DNA from: Microvirga sp. SRT01
GTDB taxonomy: Bacteria > Pseudomonadota > Alphaproteobacteria > Sphingomonadales > Sphingomonadaceae
Reading direction: 5' to 3'
Length of the DNA: 64,000 bases
Assembly (NCBI GenBank): GCA_018139225.1
Contig: JAGSNX010000006.1
Coordinates: 62,001 to 126,000 of the forward strand
A program made the translations under genes and the position numbers. Shown piece after piece: positions 1 to 7,955 of the stretch (position 1 is its first letter; each line of letters begins with the position of its first letter). The notes under the pieces were generated by a model. The model was not told the DNA's origin. It saw nothing but the letters and a program-made list of their open reading frames with translations, and made no database searches.

Positions 1-1803
1 CAGCGCCTCGTCGCGCTCGCGGGCCTGACGTGCCCACATCTCGGCATACAGCCCGCCGCGCCGCAGCAGTTCGGCGTGCGTGCCGCGCTCCGCCACCCGG
101 CCACGGTCGAGGACCGCGATCTGGTCGGCGTCGACCACCGTCGACAGGCGGTGCGCGATGACGATCGTGGTGCGACCGCGCTCCACCGCCTCCAAGGTCG
201 CGAGGATGTCGGCCTCGGTGCGGCTGTCGAGCGCGCTGGTTGCCTCGTCCAGGATCAGGATCGGGGGGTTCTTCAGCAGCGTACGGGCGATCGCCACGCG
301 CTGTTTCTCGCCGCCCGACAGCTTCAGGCCGCGCTCGCCCACTCGGGTGTCGTAGCCGTCCGGCTGGCGTTCGATGAAGCCGGCGATCGCCGCGCCCTCG
401 GCGGCGCGCGCGACCTCGTCCGGACCTGCGCCCTCGCGGCCATAGGCGATATTGTAGCCGATCGTGTCGTTGAACAGCACGGTGTCCTGCGGCACGATGC
501 CGATCGCCGCGCGCAAGGACGCCTGAGTCACCGCGGCGATATCCTGACCGTCGATCGTGATCCGCCCGGTGCCGACATCGTAGAACCGGTACAAGAGCCG
601 CGCGAGCGTGGATTTGCCCGCGCCCGAGGGGCCGACCACCGCCAGCGTCGTGCCCGCGGGCACGTCGATGTCGAGGCCGTCGAGGATCGGCCGCCCCTTG
701 TCATAGCCGAAGCTGACCCCCTCGAACCGGACATGCCCGTGCGCCACGTCCAGCGGTGTCGCGTCGGGCGCGTCGGTCACGTCGGCGGGCGTATCGACCA
801 GTGCGAACATGCTCGCCATGTCGATCACGCCCTGACGGATCGTGCGATAGACCATGCCGAGCAGGTCGAGGGGGCGGAACAACTGCGCCAGCAGCGTCGA
901 TACGAACACCACGTCGCCAGCCGAGAACGCGCCCCGGCTCCAGCCCCAGGCGACATAGGCCATGCCGCCGCCGAGCATCAGGTTGGTGATGAGTGCCTGA
1001 CCGATATTGAGCCACGCCAGCGAATTTTCGGACTTGGTAGCGGCCTTGGCATAGGCGTCGACCGCACGCTCGTACCGGCGCGCCTCGCGCTCCTCCGCGC
1101 CGAAATACTTGACCGTCTCGAAGTTCAGCAGCGAATCGACCGCATGCGCGACCGCGCCGGTGTCGAGGTCGTTCATCTGCGTGCGCAGGGCGTTGCGCCA
1201 GTCGGTGACGATCCGCGTGAACCAGATGTAGACGACGACCATCGCCACCGTCGCCGCGACCAGCCACGGGCCGAAGCTGTGCCAGAAGATCCCGAGCACC
1301 AGCGCCAGTTCGAGGATCGTCGGCGCGATGTTGAACAGGATGAAGTACAGCATCGTGTCGATGCTCTTCGTCCCGCGCTCGACCACCTTGGTGACCGCGC
1401 CGGTGCGGCGTTCGAGGTGGAAGCGCAGCGACAGCGCGTGCAGATGCCGGAACACATCCGCCGCCAGCCGCCGCGTCGCGTCCTGCCCGACGCGCTCGAA
1501 CACAGCATTGCGCAGATTGTCGAACAGCGTCGTGGAAAAGCGGGATGCGGCATAGGCGATCACCAGCAGGATGACGATCGTCGCCAATCCCCGGTCGCCG
1601 ACCGCCATCCGGTCGACCGCGTATTTCAGGGTATAGGCGGCACCGAACACCTGCACCAGCTTGGAGCAGACGACGAGCAGCATGGCGCCGACGATGCGCG
1701 CACGCAGCATCGGCTCCCCCGCCGGCCACAGATACGGCAGGAAACGGCGGAGGGTGGGGATCAGCGGCTGGTCTGAACTGGCGGTCGGAGCGGAGGGCGG
1801 CAT
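1..1803 (-). CDS. ABC exporter, ATM1/HMT1 type (3' end outside window)
   Basis: A half-transporter with an N-terminal membrane domain fused to a C-terminal ATPase. The start is the ATG at 1803-1801. The membrane domain carries the stretch FHLERRTGAVTKVVERGTKS, which is typical of the ATM1/HMT1 branch that exports glutathione- or sulfur-linked compounds. The ATPase has Walker A GPSGAGKST, signature LSGGEKQR, Walker B ILILDEATSALD and the switch AHRLST. About 601 codons lie in the window, close to full family length, so only a short C-terminal tail is missing. It is divergent from the small gene at 1939. The family is clear; the substrate is not visible. Confidence 0.93.
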   Translation of the reverse strand, partial: MPPSAPTASSDQPLIPTLRRFLPYLWPAGEPMLRARIVGAMLLVVCSKLVQVFGAAYTLKYAVDRMAVGDRGLATIVILLVIAYAASRFSTTLFDNLRNAVFERVGQDATRRLAADVFRHLHALSLRFHLERRTGAVTKVVERGTKSIDTMLYFILFNIAPTILELALVLGIFWHSFGPWLVAATVAMVVVYIWFTRIVTDWRNALRTQMNDLDTGAVAHAVDSLLNFETVKYFGAEEREARRYERAVDAYAKAATKSENSLAWLNIGQALITNLMLGGGMAYVAWGWSRGAFSAGDVVFVSTLLAQLFRPLDLLGMVYRTIRQGVIDMASMFALVDTPADVTDAPDATPLDVAHGHVRFEGVSFGYDKGRPILDGLDIDVPAGTTLAVVGPSGAGKSTLARLLYRFYDVGTGRITIDGQDIAAVTQASLRAAIGIVPQDTVLFNDTIGYNIAYGREGAGPDEVARAAEGAAIAGFIERQPDGYDTRVGERGLKLSGGEKQRVAIARTLLKNPPILILDEATSALDSRTEADILATLEAVERGRTTIVIAHRLSTVVDADQIAVLDRGRVAERGTHAELLRRGGLYAEMWARQARERDEAL

Positions 1804-1938
1804 TGCGTCCGTATGTCGTGCGCCCGAGCCTCGCGCGCAACTCCCCGGGCGTTAACCATCATGTCAAGCGCCGTCCGACCTTCGATGGAACCCGTTCGCC
1901 GCATCATATGTTGGATAGCACAGGATGGGAGACGCGTA

Positions 1939-2169
1939 ATGACTCCGATGTTTTTCGTGATGGCGATCCTCGGCTGCGGTGACGGTAACACCGAGTGCAC
2001 CGAGGCGCGGATCGTGCCGGCCCGCTATGCGACGATGGCGCAGTGCCGCGCCGCGCTGCCCGACCAGCTCGCCCGCAATACCGACGTGCCCTTCCCGATG
2101 ATCGGTGCCGACTGCCGCCGCTCGGGTGCGCAGATCGTCAAGACCGACGCCGCGACGCCGAAGGGCTGA
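1939..2169 (+). CDS. small secreted or membrane-anchored hypothetical protein
   Basis: A 76-residue protein starting at an ATG preceded by a GGATGGGAG ribosome site. The first ten residues are hydrophobic (MTPMFFVMAILGC) and four cysteines are spread along the chain (near residues 13, 20, 37 and 61), suggesting a small disulfide-bonded periplasmic protein. An in-frame start further upstream at 1813 exists, but its N-terminus is arginine-rich and lacks a good ribosome site. Its stop codon is immediately followed by the fliS stop on the other strand, so the two genes converge with no spacer. I do not recognise a function. Confidence 0.6.
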   Translation: MTPMFFVMAILGCGDGNTECTEARIVPARYATMAQCRAALPDQLARNTDVPFPMIGADCRRSGAQIVKTDAATPKG

Positions 2170-2571
2170 TCAGCCCCCCGACGCCGTCCGCCACGCCGCG
2201 GCAATCTCGTCGAGCGTGTCGGCAGTGTCACGGAACGGCTGCGGATCGTGACCAATGGACGCGTTGACGATCGTGCGCCGCGCACCGGCATACATCCGCG
2301 CCAGCGTCTTCGACACGTCGCCGCCCCGTTCGAAATCCAGCCCAGATTCCAGCGCGAACAGGATGGCGGTCGCGCGTGTCACGCGGTCGCTCTTGACCCG
2401 GTACTGCTGTTGTTCGGCGGCATAGGCGGCGGCGCGCAACGCGGCGACCAGTTCGCTGTACAGCAGCTGCACGAGGGCCGGGCCGGTCGCCGCCTGCGCC
2501 GTACGGCCGGCGGCGTCGATCTCGCGGTATGTGGACCAGGGGTCGCGGAGCAGGGTGGAAGCATAGGCCAT
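2170..2571 (-). CDS. fliS: flagellar export chaperone FliS
   Basis: A 133-residue, largely helical protein of usual FliS length. The FliS hallmark is a helix with a conserved tyrosine (LVQLLYSELVAALRAA) followed by an LFALESGLDFERGGDVSKTL segment that matches the family's region of the form 'L..aLd...ggeia..L'. FliS binds the C-terminal helices of flagellin in the cytosol, prevents premature polymerisation and delivers flagellin to FlhA. It follows fliD by a single base, so the two are almost certainly co-transcribed, probably from the sigma-28-like site at 4043-4069. Confidence 0.88.
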   Translation of the reverse strand: MAYASTLLRDPWSTYREIDAAGRTAQAATGPALVQLLYSELVAALRAAAYAAEQQQYRVKSDRVTRATAILFALESGLDFERGGDVSKTLARMYAGARRTIVNASIGHDPQPFRDTADTLDEIAAAWRTASGG

Positions 2572-2572
2572 G

Positions 2573-4018
2573 TCAGCTGCTCTTGTTCCAGGCGGCGATT
2601 TGGTTGGTCATGAACGCCTGCGTCGCCTTGTAGGCGGCGACGCGCGCATCCATCGCGGCATATTGCTTGGTCAGGCGGTCCGACGCGGCGGTCGACAGAT
2701 CGCTGATCTTGGACTGCGCCGTGCTCAGATCCGTCTGCTGCTTGGTGTATCGGGTCGCCGCCGCATCCAGTCCGCCGGTCTTGTTCGTCAGCCGCGTCGC
2801 GATGGCGGAGAATGCCGCGGCCAGGCCGCCGCCGCTCGCCCCGGTTCCGTCCGCGAACAGCGCCTCGACCCCCGCCGGATCGGCGAGCATCGCCCTGTTC
2901 AGGCGGGCGGTGTCGACGCTCAGCGAACCGTCGCGATTGGTCGATACGCCGATGTCGGCCAGCGTCTGCGGCCCGTTCGTGGTCGATGTCGCCAGCTTCG
3001 TCGTGGTCAGCGTCGACAGCGAGCGCGCGATGGCGGTTGCGCTGCTGTCGTTCTTCAGCGTGCCGGTGTTGATGTTGGTTTCGTCGCGAACCATGCTCAA
3101 CAGCTGGTTGAACGTCTCGACGAAGTCGCTGAGGCCCTGGCTGATCGCGCTGGTCGGCGCACTGGCCCCGAGCGTCACGGGTGTCGAGGAGGTGGAAACC
3201 AGGTTCAGCTTTACCCCGTCGATCAGGTCGTCGATCGTGTTGCTCGGTCGGCTGAACCGCGCGCCGTCCATCACCACGACGGCATTCTTCGCGGTCGTGC
3301 CGACCGTCGCGCCGCCCGAACCGCCGCCGACGCCCAGCGTCGTAAGGTCGGCCTGCGCACCGTCGGTGCCGGTCTGGTCCACGGCAATCTCGAACGCCTG
3401 ATCGGCCCCTGATGCGCCCTTGATGGTCAGGCGCTGGCCGGTGCCGTCATTGACGAGTTGCGTCTGGAGGCCGGTGTCCTTCGTGATCTGCTTGGCGATG
3501 TCGGCCAGCGTCGCGCCATCGGCGACCGTGATATCGACCGTCCTGCTCGGCGCCAGCGTACCGGATGCGTCGTAGGCGCCGATCGCGACGGTCAACTTGC
3601 CGCCCTTGAACCCCTGCGTCGCGGCGACCGGCGTATTGGTGGTGGCGGCCTGCGCTTGCGCCAGCGATTCGACGGTGATGCTCGCGGACAGTTTCGGGGA
3701 CACCGCGCCGCCGGTCTTGGTCGTGGCGGTCAGGATGCTGCTGTTGGAGCTTTGCGGCGCGGTCGCCAGCGTGCCGCCTTTCACCAGCGACTTCAGCGCG
3801 CTGTCGAAGCCGCTGACGGCGCTCTTCAGCTTCGCCACACCGCTGATCTGCGCGGTCAGCGTCTCGCTCTTGCTCGTCAGTTGCGCGGTCTTGGCGGCGA
3901 ACTGCGCCTGCACCAGGCTGGCGACCAGCGCCTTGGTATCGACGCCGGTGCCGACGCCCAGCGAACTGGCGAGGGAGGCGGTGGCGCTCGTGCCGCTGGT
4001 CGCTGTCGTCGTGGCCAT
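2573..4018 (-). CDS. fliD: flagellar filament-capping protein FliD
   Basis: A 481-residue protein with the N-terminal FliD domain (residues about 20-120, TGVDTKALVASLVQAQ), a variable middle, and a C-terminal FliD domain ending in coiled-coil-prone sequence (YTKQQTDLSTAQSKISDL...ALDARVA-like). The cap sits at the filament tip and assists flagellin polymerisation. It lies after flhB but has its own sigma-28-like promoter overlapping the flhB stop codon, as expected for a late filament gene. fliS follows directly. The ATG at 4018 is preceded by GAAGGAGCGGCAG. Confidence 0.93.
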   Translation of the reverse strand: MATTTATSGTSATASLASSLGVGTGVDTKALVASLVQAQFAAKTAQLTSKSETLTAQISGVAKLKSAVSGFDSALKSLVKGGTLATAPQSSNSSILTATTKTGGAVSPKLSASITVESLAQAQAATTNTPVAATQGFKGGKLTVAIGAYDASGTLAPSRTVDITVADGATLADIAKQITKDTGLQTQLVNDGTGQRLTIKGASGADQAFEIAVDQTGTDGAQADLTTLGVGGGSGGATVGTTAKNAVVVMDGARFSRPSNTIDDLIDGVKLNLVSTSSTPVTLGASAPTSAISQGLSDFVETFNQLLSMVRDETNINTGTLKNDSSATAIARSLSTLTTTKLATSTTNGPQTLADIGVSTNRDGSLSVDTARLNRAMLADPAGVEALFADGTGASGGGLAAAFSAIATRLTNKTGGLDAAATRYTKQQTDLSTAQSKISDLSTAASDRLTKQYAAMDARVAAYKATQAFMTNQIAAWNKSS

Positions 4019-4042
4019 CTGCCGCTCCTTCGTTCATTCCGG

Positions 4043-4069
4043 TAAACGACCGATGACCGGCCGGCTTTA
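4043..4069 (-). promoter_or_regulatory. sigma-28 (FliA)-type promoter for fliD-fliS
   Basis: Read on the minus strand: TAAA, a 15-base spacer beginning GCC, then GTCGTTTA. The same layout occurs before flgM (26576-26602) and, more weakly, before flagellin (19064-19090). The TAAA overlaps the TAA stop of flhB. The predicted start of transcription is near 4037, about 20 bases before the fliD ATG. The classical consensus is TAAA-N15-GCCGATAA; this match keeps the spacing and five of eight bases of the -10. Confidence 0.65.
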
Positions 4070-5200
4070 GGATTGTTTGTTGCCGTGCTCGTCGAAACGG
4101 GCGCTCGGCGGTACATCGATCCGCGGCTGCGGCAGGGCTCCTCCTCCGGCCGCGGCGTTGAGGCCGAAAACGAAGGCGAGCACGGCGGCGATGGCGACGT
4201 ACAGATCGTCGCGCACCTCCTGCCCCTCGCGGCTGGTATAATAGACGGCGCGGGCGAGCGCCGGATATTCCAGGATCGGCACCTGCGCGGTGCCGGCGAA
4301 CTCGCGGATCGCCAGCGCCAGTGCGCCGCGACCCTTGGCAACCACCACCGGCACCTGATCGCGCCCGCGGTCGTAGCGAAGGGCGACCGCGAAGTGCGTC
4401 GGGTTGGTCAGGATGACGTGCGCCTCCGCCACTGCGGCCCGCGCGCCGCCGGACAGCATCGCACGCTGGCGCGCGCGCATATGGCCCTTCGCTTCCGCAT
4501 TGCCCTCGCTATCCTTGTGCTCGTCCTTGATCTCCTGCTTCGTCATCTTCAGCTTGCTCAGCCGCTGGATGATCTGGATCGGGATATCGATGCCGGCGAT
4601 TGCGAACAGGCCCAGCGCCATCGCGATCAGGATGCCGGTGAAGGTACCCCCGACCTGCCCCAACGCGTCCTGAAGGTTGGACGACGACAGCCCCAACGTC
4701 GACCGCGACGCCTTCATCAGCATGTACCCGCCGATGCTGCCGAGCAGGATGACCTTGAGCAGCGATTTGCCGAGTTCGATCCAGCCGTTCATGCCGAAGA
4801 TGCGCTTCAGGCCGGCGGCGGGGCTGATGCGGCTGAACTTGGGAGCCATCAGCGCGCCGTTGAAGCCGACATGGCCCAGCATCATGCCGCTGACGATCGC
4901 CGCGGCGACGCTGACCGCGAACAGCGACGCCATCGGCATCGCCAGCCGCCAGCCGGCCTCGGCCAGCGGTCGCCAGGGCGAGAACTCCTCGACATCGCCG
5001 CGCCCGAACTGGAAGCTGGCGGCCATTACCTCCTTGCACGCAGCGAGCAGGGCGGGACCCATGAACACCACCCACGCGACACCGGCCAGCACGACGAACG
5101 CAGTCGCCAGATCGCGGGAGCGCAGGACGTTGCCGTCCTCGACCGCCTTTTCCTGGCGGCGTTGGGTTGGGGCTTCTGTCTTTTCGCCGCCCTCCGACAT
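4067..5200 (-). CDS. flhB: flagellar type III export switch protein FlhB
   Basis: A 377-residue protein starting at an ATG that overlaps the fliR stop (TGATG). It has four transmembrane helices in the first ~215 residues and a cytosolic domain with the autocleavage motif NPTH at about residues 266-269 (ILTNPTHFAVALRY). Cleavage there switches export from rod/hook to filament substrates together with FliK, which is also encoded here. The usual SGEKTE-type N-terminus is present. The downstream neighbour fliD is separated by a 48-base gap that holds a promoter. Confidence 0.95.
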   Translation of the reverse strand: MSEGGEKTEAPTQRRQEKAVEDGNVLRSRDLATAFVVLAGVAWVVFMGPALLAACKEVMAASFQFGRGDVEEFSPWRPLAEAGWRLAMPMASLFAVSVAAAIVSGMMLGHVGFNGALMAPKFSRISPAAGLKRIFGMNGWIELGKSLLKVILLGSIGGYMLMKASRSTLGLSSSNLQDALGQVGGTFTGILIAMALGLFAIAGIDIPIQIIQRLSKLKMTKQEIKDEHKDSEGNAEAKGHMRARQRAMLSGGARAAVAEAHVILTNPTHFAVALRYDRGRDQVPVVVAKGRGALALAIREFAGTAQVPILEYPALARAVYYTSREGQEVRDDLYVAIAAVLAFVFGLNAAAGGGALPQPRIDVPPSARFDEHGNKQS

Positions 5201-5973
5201 CAGCCGAGCACCAGCGTCTGGACCGCGCCGAGGCTCTCGGAGATGATGATGAGCATGTAATCGCCCATCGCCGGGAAGGCGATCGCCAGCGCGATGACGC
5301 CGACCGCGAGGCTGGCCGGCATGCCAACGGAGAACAGGTTGAGGGCAGGGGCCGCGCGGCTCATCATGCCGACGACGATGTTGAGGCAGAGCAGCAGGAA
5401 CCCGACCGGCAGCGCCAGCAACAGCCCGGCGAGAAACGCATAGCCGCCGAAGAACGCGATCGCCTTGATCTTCTCCGCACCCAGCCACGCCTGACCGGGG
5501 GGTAGCGCGTCATAGCTCTTCACCAGCATGTCGACGAGCACCAGATGCCCGTCCAGCGACAGGAACAACAGCGTCAGCATGACGGAGAAGAACTGGCCGA
5601 GCGCCGGGGTCGACTTGCCGTTCTGCGGATCGATCGAGGAGGCGAAGCCGATGCCCATCGACCCGCCGATGATCTCGCTCGCGATCAGCGGTCCGGCGAA
5701 CGCGACCTGAAGGATGAAGCCCATCGAAAAGCCGACCAGCGCCTCCGCCGCGACCGAGACGAAGGTGGTGACAGAGAAGACGGAGGGCGGCGGCACGATC
5801 GGATGCGCGGCGAGGACGAGGATGCCGATCGCGCCGGTCAGCGACACGCGCACCACCAGCGGCAACGCCACCGCGCCGAACACGGGCGCGGCGATGAATG
5901 CCGCCCCGATCCGCACCATGACGAAGATCAGCGCCCAGAGCTGCGGCTCGATGGCGAGGCCGAGTCCTAACAC
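5200..5973 (-). CDS. fliR: flagellar export gate protein FliR
   Basis: A 257-residue polytopic membrane protein, a subunit of the FliP5Q4R1 export gate. The FliR-type motif GFASSIDPQNGKSTPALGQF is present. I place the start at a GTG (5973-5971) giving VLGLGLAIEPQLWALIFV; this gives normal family length. The longer open frame upstream encodes an arginine/alanine-rich stretch covering the palindrome at 6053-6112 and is unlikely to be translated. The stop overlaps the flhB start by one base. Confidence 0.9.
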   Translation of the reverse strand: MLGLGLAIEPQLWALIFVMVRIGAAFIAAPVFGAVALPLVVRVSLTGAIGILVLAAHPIVPPPSVFSVTTFVSVAAEALVGFSMGFILQVAFAGPLIASEIIGGSMGIGFASSIDPQNGKSTPALGQFFSVMLTLLFLSLDGHLVLVDMLVKSYDALPPGQAWLGAEKIKAIAFFGGYAFLAGLLLALPVGFLLLCLNIVVGMMSRAAPALNLFSVGMPASLAVGVIALAIAFPAMGDYMLIIISESLGAVQTLVLG

Positions 5974-6199
5974 GGCGCGGCCTGCGAGAGCGCGCACGTT
6001 GCGCGCCACGCGGGCAAGCCCGGCCGGCCTCGGCAGGGCCGAGGACCGACGGCGCGGCTTTGCCGCGGCGCTACAACGCTGTGGACGGGAGGCGCGCCGC
6101 GGCAAAGCCGCGTCGTCGGACGGGTGCTGCGCCCCGCCGGCCGGGCTTCCGCCCCGGCGTGCGCCGGACGCGGGGGCGTGGCCGCGCTGGCGCTGCGCC
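5974..6199 (-). repeat. fliQ-fliR spacer with strong palindromes
   Basis: A 226-base non-coding gap inside an otherwise tightly packed operon. It contains a perfect 18-base inverted repeat (arms 6053-6070 and 6095-6112, CGCGGCTTTGCCGCGGCG and its reverse complement) around a 24-base loop, and a smaller perfect hairpin (CCTCGGC 6028-6034 / GCCGAGG 6038-6044). No run of T follows either hairpin. It may be a REP-like element inserted between genes or an RNA processing or stability element. Confidence 0.7.
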
Positions 6200-6469
6200 T
6201 CACTTCACCAGATCCGGGATGCGCTCGAACATCGCGACGGTGAAGTCGCTGAGCAGGCCGAGGATCAGGCTGCCGAAGATCAGGATCGACACCGCCACCA
6301 CGACCAGCTTGGGCACGAAGGTCAGCGTCTGTTCGTTGATCGACGTCGCCGCCTGCACCATGCCCAGAATCAGGCCCGCGAGCAGCGCCGGCACCAGAAT
6401 GGGCGCGCTGGCTAGCGCCAGCACCCACATCGTCTGGTTCGCGATCGTGAGGAAGTAATCGGCGTCCAT
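6200..6469 (-). CDS. fliQ: flagellar export gate protein FliQ
   Basis: An 89-residue protein, exactly the usual FliQ length, when started at the ATG giving MDADYFLTIANQTMWVLALAS. It has two transmembrane helices separated by the conserved QAATSINEQTLTFVPKL segment. It is a subunit of the inner-membrane export gate with FliP and FliR. An in-frame ATG seven codons upstream (MIADRRD) is possible but charged and poorly conserved. fliP ends 62 bases upstream; a short hairpin (CTCCCC/GGGGAG) lies in that gap. Confidence 0.93.
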   Translation of the reverse strand: MDADYFLTIANQTMWVLALASAPILVPALLAGLILGMVQAATSINEQTLTFVPKLVVVAVSILIFGSLILGLLSDFTVAMFERIPDLVK

Positions 6470-6531
6470 GTCTCGGCGGTCCGCAATCACGAGGGTTGTT
6501 CAGGCGCTCCCCAGAAGGGGAGGAGGAGTGT

Positions 6532-7365
6532 CTAGACCGCGAACGAGTTCGCCAGACTGCCCATCGTCAGTGCCCAGCCATCGACCAGCACGAACAGCAG
6601 CAGTTTGAACGGCAGCGAGATGATCGTCGGCGACAGCATCGCCATGCCCAGCGCCATCAGCACGGTCGCCACGACGAGATCGATGACGATGAAGGGCAGG
6701 AAGACGAGGAACCCGATCTGGAACGCGGTCTTCAGTTCCGACGTGATGTAGGCCGGCAGCAGGATCGCGAACGGGATGTCCTTGGGACTGGCGAACGGGC
6801 CCGCCTTCGCCATGCCGGCGAACATCGTCACGTCCTTCACCCGCGTCTGCTTCGTCATGAAGTCGTGCAGCGGCGCGCCGGCGGTCTGGATCATCTGCGT
6901 GCCGGCAAGCTGCCCGGCGGCATAGGGCTGGATCGCGGTCGTGTTGATCTGCGAGATCGTCGGCGCCATCACGAACAGCGACAGGAAGAGCGACAGGCCG
7001 ACGAGCACCTGATTGGGCGGAGTCTGTTGAAGCCCCAGCGCCTGACGCAGGACCGACAGGACGATGATGATCCGCGTGAAGCTGGTCATCATCAACAGGA
7101 TGCCGGGCAGGATCGTCAGCAGGCCCATGATGATGAGCACTTGCAGCGACAGCGACAGCGGCGCCGACTGACCCTGCTGCCCGCCGAGCTGGCCGAGCGC
7201 GCGGTCGACCGCGTCGCCGACACCCGGAGCGGGCGCTGCGGCCGGGGCAGCGGCCGGCGCCGCCTGTGCCAGCGCCGGGGCCGACACGATCATCGCCAGC
7301 AGGATCGCGAGCACGATCCACAACAGCGTGCCGCGCGGGGCCTTGAGGGTAACGGCGAGGCTCAC
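6532..7365 (-). CDS. fliP: flagellar export gate protein FliP
   Basis: A 277-residue protein started at a GTG that overlaps the fliO stop (GTGA). It has a signal peptide (residues about 10-35, ending APALAQA), a Pro/Ala-rich periplasmic linker, then the FliP core with MTSFTRIIIVLSVLRQALGLQQTPPNQVLVGL and a C-terminal hydrophobic hairpin. FliP is the main subunit of the export gate. The order O-P-Q-R-flhB is the usual one. Confidence 0.94.
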   Translation of the reverse strand: MSLAVTLKAPRGTLLWIVLAILLAMIVSAPALAQAAPAAAPAAAPAPGVGDAVDRALGQLGGQQGQSAPLSLSLQVLIIMGLLTILPGILLMMTSFTRIIIVLSVLRQALGLQQTPPNQVLVGLSLFLSLFVMAPTISQINTTAIQPYAAGQLAGTQMIQTAGAPLHDFMTKQTRVKDVTMFAGMAKAGPFASPKDIPFAILLPAYITSELKTAFQIGFLVFLPFIVIDLVVATVLMALGMAMLSPTIISLPFKLLLFVLVDGWALTMGSLANSFAV

Positions 7366-7658
7366 CGGATCGCTCCCGTCCTGATCGGGACCGGAAGGGT
7401 CTGGCCCGCATCGATCTTGTCGACCAATGTCACGCCGCCGCGCGCGACCGAGACGAGCAGGTTCCTGCCCTCGAACTCCAGCACCGCGAGGCGGACGCCG
7501 GGGGAGATCATCATCGTCTCCTTGACCACGATCAGCCGCGTCGCCGACTTGCCGGGCATCCGCGTCTCCAGCTTGCGCCAGAGATAGAGGCATCCGATCA
7601 TCAGGCCGCAGACCAGCGGCAGCAGGACGACCAGTTTCAGGATATAGGACCAGAGCAT
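7362..7658 (-). CDS. fliO: flagellar export protein FliO
   Basis: A 98-residue protein with one N-terminal transmembrane helix (LKLVVLLPLVCGLMIGCLYLW) followed by a small basic cytosolic domain containing LIVVKETMMISPGVRLAVLEFEGRNLLV, the FliO pattern. FliO helps the FliP ring assemble and then leaves. It lies between fliN (six bases upstream) and fliP (four-base overlap). Sequence conservation in FliO is low in general, so the call rests on size, topology and position. Confidence 0.88.
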   Translation of the reverse strand: MLWSYILKLVVLLPLVCGLMIGCLYLWRKLETRMPGKSATRLIVVKETMMISPGVRLAVLEFEGRNLLVSVARGGVTLVDKIDAGQTLPVPIRTGAIR

Positions 7659-7664
7659 CGTGGA

Positions 7665-7955
7665 TCAGCCGCGCTTGTCGGGGGAAACCAGTTCGGTCAT
7701 CCGAACGCCGAAACGATCGCCGACCGTCACGACTTCGCCGCGACCGATCAGCGTGCCGTTGACGAACACGTCGAGCAGCTCGTTGGCCTGACGATCGAGC
7801 TCGATGACGCTGCCTTCGCCCAGCGCGAGCAATTCGCGCAGCGTCAGGTTGGTCGAACCGATCTCCACGGTGAGCTTCACGTCGACGTCCTGAAGCAGCC
7901 GGAAATTGGCGGCGACGGCGCTGTCGACGGGGAAGCCGCCGGTCATGTCGTTCAT
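7665..7955 (-). CDS. fliN: flagellar motor switch protein FliN
   Basis: A 96-residue protein consisting of one SpoA domain (LLQDVDVKLTVEIGSTNLTLRELLALGEGSVIELDRQANELLDVFVNGTLIGRGEVV). FliN forms the base of the cytoplasmic C-ring and docks FliH for export. The ATG overlaps the fliM stop by four bases, implying translational coupling with FliM in the complex. Confidence 0.95.
   Translation of the reverse strand: MNDMTGGFPVDSAVAANFRLLQDVDVKLTVEIGSTNLTLRELLALGEGSVIELDRQANELLDVFVNGTLIGRGEVVTVGDRFGVRMTELVSPDKRG

Noticed and set aside
76-1776. A 566-codon plus-strand frame at the left edge
   Set aside because: It is antisense to the ABC exporter, whose Walker and signature motifs are clear on the other strand.
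6053-6112. Intrinsic terminator between fliQ and fliR
   Set aside because: The hairpin is strong but no T-run follows on the minus strand, and fliR and flhB need to be transcribed through it.
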